From contig SEMN01000046.1 of assembly GCA_005408345.1 (NCBI GenBank), positions 372,001 to 436,000 of the forward strand: 64,000 bases of DNA. The letters are read 5' to 3'. Within the stretch, counting starts at the first letter, position 1, and each line of letters opens with the position of its first letter. Made by a program: the position numbers and the translations under genes. Shown piece after piece: positions 58,201-64,000 of this stretch. The DNA is from Macquaria australasica (taxonomy: Eukaryota > Chordata > Actinopteri > Centrarchiformes > Percichthyidae). The notes under the pieces were generated by a model that saw only the letters and a program-made list of their open reading frames with translations, was not told the DNA's origin and ran no database searches.

Positions 58201-59250
58201 TCCTTCACAAGGTAAAGAAAACCCACTGTCTGAATTAAAAATGATTCAGGGTCTCATCAAAAGAAAAAGTTGTCATCCCCTTCAGACAACAGTGCCAACT
58301 CACATCAAAACTTTAACTTAAGATCTAAAATGTTATATTAGCTGCTTAAATAACTAAATAATATGCTGTTTAAGATCTTCAATGGCCTCAAGTTTACAGA
58401 ACATAATTTTATTTAAGGACTTTTCCCGGGACAGCCACTCTGTATTATTTAACAAATTCTAGTGAAGGTATTCACATAATAGGTCCTAAAGACAATATGC
58501 ACTCATCATGTTGTTTACCTTTGGTAAGATCTTGGAGAAGCACTCATCTTCCAGCTCTGACAAACCAATATGAGGGAGGAACATGTCTGTGATTATCTTC
58601 AGTATACCTGCACGGATGTTATGAATTTAAAACAGTTCACAATTAGATCACAAATAGTACTCAAGGCACAAAGTAAGCAGTTTGTTACAAATTGTGCAAT
58701 GAAAAAACTTACGTATATGATCATCCCAACTCTCAGACTTATGATGCAAAGAGTGCAAACAGTCAAGGAAAACCACAGCATTGCAGGAAATTCATTTCCG
58801 CTGTATAAACCTGCCAAATATGTCAGGATTACAATAATGGTGCAATTAAAAAAAAAAAAAAAGATAGGTTAGCATGAGCAAAACTCAGACTTGTGCCCAG
58901 CGTCACCAAGAAAATACTTAACGTTTAACTTTATCATCTTTAGAGCGTTTGAAGATTTTGGTGTTCAATATGATTCATAACATAACATAACATACAAAAA
59001 TTGCTTTATTTTTTTCATGCTTTTCCAATCTTTTGTGCATTTAAAAACTTTACAAGACCTGGGTATCACTGGACTCTCCCTATAGAAACCATTTGCAGGA
59101 AACTATGTACCAATGATATCAAAAGAATTAAACTGAGTTAAGTCTGAAGGATATAGTGAGTTGTGGCAGGACAGACTTGAGCTTCTGGCGGCAGGTTTCC
59201 TGACTCCACTGCACCACCTCGTCCAGGAGAGAAGTGTTGGTCTGGGACAT
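46210..59250 (-). CDS. firrm: FIGNL1-interacting regulator of recombination and mitosis (C1orf112 orthologue)
   Basis: Twenty-four coding exons: 59250-59155, 58752-58713, 58607-58519, 58060-57956, 57780-57640, 57146-56984, 56851-56767, 56560-56422, 55941-55852, 55720-55656, 55537-55389, 54715-54586, 53519-53333, 51903-51821, 51678-51627, 51087-50998, 50019-49834, 48824-48705, 48626-48531, 48439-48326, 47903-47799, 47697-47617, 47535-47410, 46419-46210. All phases agree, giving 913 residues (human about 853). The product is almost entirely alpha-helical, without a catalytic motif. Landmarks shared with human FIRRM include LKIITDMFLPHI, LFKEAYSL, HANTWKFLIK, CRFFAN, HQLYLQI, RYGTAELC, FLSSLGKIF and the basic KRARQE near the C-terminus. 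FIRRM stabilises the AAA-ATPase FIGNL1 and with it removes RAD51 from DNA. The gene converges on scyl3. Introns carry several mobile-element remnants. The junction of exons 1 and 2 is unusual (see intron entry). The assignment is secure. Confidence 0.95.
50283..50500 (+). mobile_element. Tc1-like transposase C-terminal remnant in firrm intron 16
   Basis: The plus strand reads PDLNPTEHLWEFW-like in one frame, the DD34E signature around the catalytic Glu. It is followed by a degenerate tail with stops and frame breaks and by 'ggtggctcatcaccttactt', which resembles the GGPTPY end of the family. It is a 5'-truncated fossil, oriented opposite to firrm. Confidence 0.7.
53725..54041. mobile_element. 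MITE-like element with TTAA ends in firrm intron 12
   Basis: The left end reads TTAAAGTGACAGACAACTTT. The right end, reverse-complemented, reads TTAAAGTGGCAATAGACAAC and then TTTTC, an imperfect terminal inverted repeat of about 24 bases. TTAA lies at both borders (53725-53728 and 54038-54041). The 317-base body has no transposase. TTAA borders suggest a piggyBac-type target site, but TTAA could also be part of the repeat itself. Confidence 0.55.
56700..56748 (+). repeat. Retrotransposon 3' tail fragment in firrm intron 7
   Basis: The string 'catttccccgctgtgggaca', then 'ataaaggctt' and (ATCTT)n, has the form of a fish LINE 3' end with its short tandem tail (recollection). Only the tail is preserved. 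It sits 19 bases from the exon 7 donor. Confidence 0.55.
58753..59154 (-). other. firrm: firrm intron 1, predicted U12-type AT-AC intron
   Basis: On the minus strand the intron starts ATATCCTTCA, matching the U12-type 5' splice consensus ATATCCTT. Near its end is TTTTCCTTGAC, matching the U12 branch consensus TTCCTTRAC, with the branch A (58763) ten bases from the terminal AC. Splicing there gives LPQLTSLHHKSESWDDHIR, which aligns without gaps to the human FIRRM segment as I recall it. No good GT-AG pair is available. Confidence 0.8.
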
Positions 59251-60547
59251 GATGACAGCAGACACCGGGGGAGGTCAGGGCAGCTGTCCAAGCAACAGAA
59301 AGGTTTAGAACAATGTCACCGAGCGAGTCACTCAAAGTGACTCAATTTAGCACGATAGCTTTATCAGTATCTTTGTCCATAAAGCGGAGTTGTCGGGAAC
59401 GGAGACTAACGTTAAGCTCACGTGTTTGCTACGGTATGTTTTGCTAAAGGTAACATTCAACGATAGCATGGTAGTTAATTTGGATAATACGTATAGATTC
59501 TTACCATAAACGCTAAACTGTGTCTTCTGTTCAGAAACACACAACCACACAGGCGTTCCTACGAGTTTGTTCCTCCTAACGTCGCCATTATATTTTTGTG
59601 AAACACCAAAATGTGAAGGGAAAAAAGCGCAGACAGTTAACTGTGGACAAACGTACCGCGCGCCGTTGTTTGAGTCGGATGTGACGTTGTGAGCAAAGCG
59701 GCTCGTCTGCCCTCACTCTGATTGGTTGAAATGTTAAACTCCAAAACCTTCAACCAATAAGAGAACTAAATGACTGCAAAGCGCTGAAAATAACAACTGT
59801 CACTGTGAAACCGCGGGGATCAAATGAAAGGTGAAATATAGCCTAAATAAATTCTCAAACACCAGCATATACTGTATGCATTCATCAACAATGAGAAGTT
59901 TCTCTTAGAGTTGATTTATCCTCTATAATAAATGTGAGGTGATGAGCCTTCACAAATCATAAAGTTATAGCACCCCAAAGTATAATGGTCACTATATTAT
60001 CTCCATACAACACTATAGATCCATAGAATAACAAAACAGGACAAATCAGACCTACGTAATGGACACTATGTGAGATGGGCCTACAAATAAAAATGTGTTT
60101 TTAATGTTTGTGTGTTTTGAATTTAACAAGAGTTTAAAATTAAGGTTGGGCTTTAATCATCATATAGAGACATAAACAATAAGGCTTTCATGAAGATTAA
60201 ACAGGCAAAAGCGATAAGAATAGGCCTGATATTGCTGTTATATACTGTAATCCAAATAATGATATCAGATGACTTTATAATGACATATCAAGCTTACATG
60301 GCCACCTAAGGCAGGATGATGGTCTTTAGGATAGGTATAGGATACGTATAAGTCCTGCATCTGTAAGGGTTTTGGTTCTGTCCCTTTCATAAGTCTAACT
60401 GAGCAAAACACATCTTAGTTTCAGAAATTCCACTTCAGGCTGCTTATCCATTGTGACCTGGTAACAAACTCTGTGTCAGAGTGATAAAATGAAACACATC
60501 ATGGATAAATATTTTGAAATCACAATTTCCTAGTTACATGGTTTGTG
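59251..60547. other. firrm 5' flank and intergenic DNA
   Basis: The part near the gene (to about 59830) is the promoter/5' UTR region. A hexamer-like CG-rich patch (accgcgcgccg) lies near 59656. The remainder to the transposon is AT-rich with no exon or repeat I can name. Confidence 0.6.
59721..59758. promoter_or_regulatory. firrm: Inverted CCAAT-box pair upstream of firrm
   Basis: ATTGGTTGAA (59721-59730) and TTCAACCAAT (59749-59758) are perfect 10-base inverted repeats, 18 bases apart, about 470-510 bases upstream of the firrm ATG. They contain CCAAT boxes facing opposite ways (NF-Y-type sites), typical of promoters of cell-cycle genes. The position suits the firrm promoter. No TATA box is evident. 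Confidence 0.5.
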
Positions 60548-60549
60548 TA

Positions 60550-61651
60550 CACTGATCAGCAATAACATTATGACCACCTGCCTAATATTGTGTAGGTCCC
60601 CCTTTTGCCACCAAAACAGCCCTGACCCGTCGAGGCGTGGACTCCACTAGACCTCTGAAGGTGTGCTGTGGTATCTGGCACCAAGACGTTAGCAGCAGAT
60701 CCTTTAAGTCCTGTAAGTTGCGAGGTGGGGCCTCCATGGATCGGACTTGTTTGTCCAGCACATCCCACACGTGCTCGTCTGGACTGAGATCTGGGGAATT
60801 TGGAGGCCAAGTCAACACCTTGAACTCACTGTCGTGTTCCTCAAACCATTCCTGAACCATTTTTGCAGTGTGGCAGGGCGCATTATCCTGCTGAAGGAGG
60901 CCACTGCCATTAGGGAATACTGTTTCCATGAAGGGGTATACGTGGTCTGCAACAATGTTAAGGTAGGTGGTACGTCTCAAAGTAACATCCACATGAATGG
61001 CAGGACCCAAGGTTTCCCAGCAGAACATTGTCCAAAGCATCACACTGCCTCCGTTGGCTTGCCTTCTTCCCATAGTGCATCCTGGTGCCATGTCTTCCCC
61101 AGATAAGCGACGCGCACGCGCCCGGCCATCCACATGATGTTAAAGAAAACGTGATTCATCAGACCAGGCCACCTTCTTCCATTGTTCCGTGGTCCAGTTC
61201 TGATGCTCACGTGCCCATTGTAGGCACTTTCGCGTCAGCATGGGCACCCTGACCGGTCTGCGGCTACGCAGCCCCATACGCAACAAACTGTGATGCACTG
61301 TGTTTTCTGACACCTTTCTATCAGAACCAGCATTAACAATTTGAGCTACAGTAGCTCTTCTGTTGGATCGGACCACACTGGCCAGCCTTCGCTCGCCATG
61401 CGCATCAGTGAGCCTTGGCTGCCCATGACCCTGTCACCGGTTCACCAGTTTTCCTTCCTTGGACCACTTTTGGTAGGTACTGACCACTGCAGACTGGGAA
61501 CAAAGTCAAAGTCGCTCACATCCTTTTGCCCATTTTTCCTGCTTTCAACACATCAACTTCGAGGACAAAATGTTCACTTGCTGCCTAAAATATCCCACCC
61601 ACTGACAGGTGCCATTGTAACGAGATAATCAATGTTCTTCACTTCACCTGT
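60550..61651 (-). mobile_element. Decayed Tc1-like DNA transposon lacking its right inverted repeat
   Basis: The left end follows a TA (60548-60549) and reads 'cactgatcagcaataacatt', then 'atgaccacctgcc', a recognisable terminal repeat of a widespread fish Tc1-like family. The transposase lies inside on the minus strand. The right side is recognisable up to 'cacttcacctgt' (about 61651) and then passes into AT-rich DNA. The complementary terminal repeat (expected 'gtcataatgttatggctgat') is absent, so the copy is 3'-truncated and should be immobile. Confidence 0.85.
60582..61560 (-). pseudogene. Tc1-like transposase pseudogene
   Basis: From about 61382 down to the stop at 60582 one frame encodes RSNRRATVAQIVNAG, RMGLRSRRPVRVP, the first catalytic Asp in WSDESRFL, the second in QQDNAPCHTA and the Glu in SPDEHVWDVLD, ending GGPTQY. 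Thus the DD34E triad is retained. A TAA at 61142-61140, directly after WSDESRFL, interrupts the frame, and the same frame resumes at once. Upstream, from about 61560 to 61385, sequence similar to the N-terminal part is recognisable but out of frame and shortened; part of the first helix-turn-helix region seems deleted (judged from memory of the family). It is non-functional. Confidence 0.85.
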
Positions 61652-63500
61652 ATATATTTCTAATTAATAACTTAAGCAAACACCTACCAGGACGATGCAG
61701 GTTGTCAGAAAATGATTGACATGTTTGGGATTTTTTAGATTGTATTTAAATCAGTTGAGGGAGGATGATATTTATCCTTTAGGAGTCTGGAATTTCTGTT
61801 GGCTCTGACCTGACTGACGCCATAAAATCAGTGTCTGGTAAGCTATTGTTTGACTGATAAGATCTTGAGCATTGAAGTAAACCCTCACGCTTTTGCTTCA
61901 GCTGTACCTTTGTTTCCCGACAGCCGGAGGTGTTAGCAGCTGTTGCTGCAGGAAGGGGCTAGCTTCTTGTTTAGGATACAGGACTTCATGTTGATGCTTA
62001 TCTCTCTTCACATACAGTTTATTGCGCCACCTCTTACGGTGTACGTACACTTAATATCAAAATATGTGGTATCGGTAAAATTCCTGTAGAATATAGTAGT
62101 TTGGCTATTGCAAGATGATGGAAAACATATTTCTGACTTTTAATGCTCCCCAAAGAAAATTATTTTCACTTGTCCTGTCCACAAGGGTGTCACAGTGTTT
62201 GTGTTTCAGCATCTTGACCAAGTGCACTTCAACACAGACACTTGATGTCATGATGGACTGTGTCTGTCTTCTCCAATTGTACAGTTATTTCCATCATTAT
62301 AAGCAGCTGACCTGCTCTGTGTGAGCTTTTGGTGTAAGACAAATTGGAAAGAAACTAGAGGCTAAAGTTAATCTAATCCATCACCCCAAAAGCTCCTCAA
62401 TAAATCAGACAAATCTTCATTTTATACTTTGTATACATTATTAAGTATTTCAAAAGCAATACACAATGCACTATATAAACAGGGTAATGGAACAAATTAA
62501 AGAAAATGTTATTCTGTGGGTTGTGTTCTGTGGGATTGTAAAGATTAGGATGGAGGCCTTCAACTAGATTATAGAATTTTCTCTTTTAACCTTTACATGA
62601 CGGCACAGACTGATTACAGTTTGGTCATAGAGAAAAGTCTAATGTTTTATGTGAAATCTCATCAAACCCTTACTGTAACATGTGCATTTTCCAAGAAGAG
62701 AGTTGAGTATAACACAGTTTAAGACCTCTCCCTCCCGTGCTGACCTTCCTGTTTGTAGATAATGAAAAGGTTATCAGTTACAGGAAACTGGCTCCGGATT
62801 CGGAATGGAAACTGGAAGGAAGATGCCTTTTCTTTTGTTTTTTTAAGGTCACAGGGTAATTGGCAGTATGCAGTCAGTGTCAGTGTCTATGTTAAGTCTA
62901 CTGATGAGGGTCAAGGTGAATGGAGCTCTCTTTGGTGTGTTGGCAGTAGCTAATTCTGTTCATGTATTTCTGCAGAGTTACGCGCCACTCTTCCTCTTAA
63001 TGTTTTCTCCACAACTCACCAGGCATATGGTGAGTCACAAGCGAAAAACGAAAGTAATGCCAAGAATGAGCTCCAATGCTGTAATACACACATGTACCTT
63101 TGAAGACCCAGTCATCACCATGTGGGAAAAGCCCAGAGGAAAAGGATGTGACTCTTGTAATATGGATAGTGGAATCTCATGGGAATAAAGGTCATATTTT
63201 GTGGTAAATACGTATAACATAGATTTACAACAGCAAATGATAGACAAAACTGGACATTTTATCAAGACAGCAAATCAGTCTCCCCTTAAAAGTAATCTGA
63301 ACAGCCCAGGTATCATCGCTTGCTGACAACACAGATTAGATCTTTGGCTTTCTGATTTCTACTTTAGGATAGATCACAATAGTGATGAAAGTGTCCAACA
63401 TATTAGGACTACCCAGTGTCCATGTCTTTTTTTTGTTGTTGTTGTTGTTGTGTTTTTTTTTTTTGTGGGATTTGAATACAGATGCTCAATCATCCCACCA
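61652..63500. other. Intergenic DNA without recognised features
   Basis: I see no exon with family motifs and no named repeat here. A TTG/T-rich simple repeat (63434-63466) lies at its right end. Short open frames near 62115 and 62868 show no recognisable domain. Confidence 0.55.
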
Positions 63501-63504
63501 CTTG

Positions 63505-64000
63505 GGTCCAGACTGAAATACTTTAACAACAATTCACTGCATTACTATGAAATTGTGTACAGACATTCATGGTCCCCAGAGGATGAGGCCCACTGACTTT
63601 GGTGATCCCCCGACTTTCCTCTAGCGCCACCATGAGATTCACATTTGTGATTTTCACAGACAAGTCCCAACAGCGATTGGATGGATTGCCATGAAATTTG
63701 ATTCAGACATTCATGCCACCCTCAGGATTTATTGTTTTTTCTCTAGCACCATCATCAGATCAAAACTTCAATTTTGTCCAGTACTTTGGTTTATGACCAA
63801 ATATCTGCAGAACTAACAACATTCCCATCAGCCTCACCTGTACTTTGTGTTTAGTGCTAATTAATAATTGTCAGCTAACACATTATACTGAGATGGTGAA
63901 CATGGTAATCATTCTACCTGCGAAACATCAGCATGCTAACAGCTCTGTGAGGCTGTAGCATGGCTGTAGACTCTTCAGCTGTGTCCCAAATCCATACTAA
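63505..64000 (+). repeat. Interspersed teleost repeat, copy 3 (family R1), running off the window
   Basis: It begins 'tccagactgaaat' and includes 'gaggcccactgactttggtg', 'ctctagcgccaccatgagat', 'tggattgccatgaaatttga', 'cccatcagcctcacctgtac', 'gagatggtgaacatggtaat' and 'acagctctgtgaggctgtag'. It is thus the plus-strand counterpart of 21740-22385. It ends in 'agctgtgtcccaaatccata', the same type of junction as at 23510-23540. Confidence 0.75.

Noticed and set aside
58738..59132. Ordinary GT-AG intron for firrm exon 1-2
   Set aside because: In frame, but the donor GTTTAA is poor and the product carries two extra residues relative to the remembered human alignment; the AT-AC ends fit U12 consensus far better.

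Overview
The window looks like nuclear DNA of a teleost fish, most likely a percomorph. It has intron-split vertebrate genes with short introns, abundant CA/TG and CT microsatellites, fish-type interspersed repeats and a fish-type Tc1 transposon. There is no operon structure, rRNA or CRISPR array, and I recognised no tRNA.

Layout. (1) 1-14311: the 5' part of a TIKI-family (TRABD2A/B) Wnt-inactivating metalloprotease gene on the minus strand. Exon 1 (signal peptide) and exon 2 (catalytic GTIH motif) are visible. I found no later exons, so they probably lie beyond base 1. (2) 14312-32086: about 18 kb without a recognisable gene, rich in microsatellites and repeats. (3) 32325-37723: leupaxin (lpxn), minus strand, a complete nine-exon reading frame of 397 residues with LD motifs and four LIM domains. 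(4) 39593-45239: scyl3, plus strand, a complete 13-exon frame of 780 residues encoding an N-myristoylated pseudokinase. (5) 46210-59250: firrm (the C1orf112 orthologue), minus strand, a complete 24-exon frame of 913 residues encoding the FIGNL1 partner in RAD51 filament control. (6) 59251-64000: the firrm promoter side, a decayed Tc1-like transposon, and a teleost interspersed repeat running off the end.

I built every exon junction by hand. Phases are consistent across all 46 junction-bounded coding segments of lpxn, scyl3 and firrm. lpxn and scyl3 are head to head, about 1.9 kb apart. scyl3 and firrm are tail to tail with nearly touching 3' ends, an arrangement I recall also from human 1q24.

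The genes act in separate processes: extracellular Wnt control, focal adhesion signalling, Golgi/adhesion scaffolding and homologous recombination. I see no undescribed multi-gene system. The most notable signal is firrm intron 1, which looks like a minor-spliceosome (U12-type) AT-AC intron with near-consensus 5' splice site and branch point. Other points of interest are a TTAA-bounded MITE-like element, a repeat family built from internal modules, and paired dyads at two promoters.
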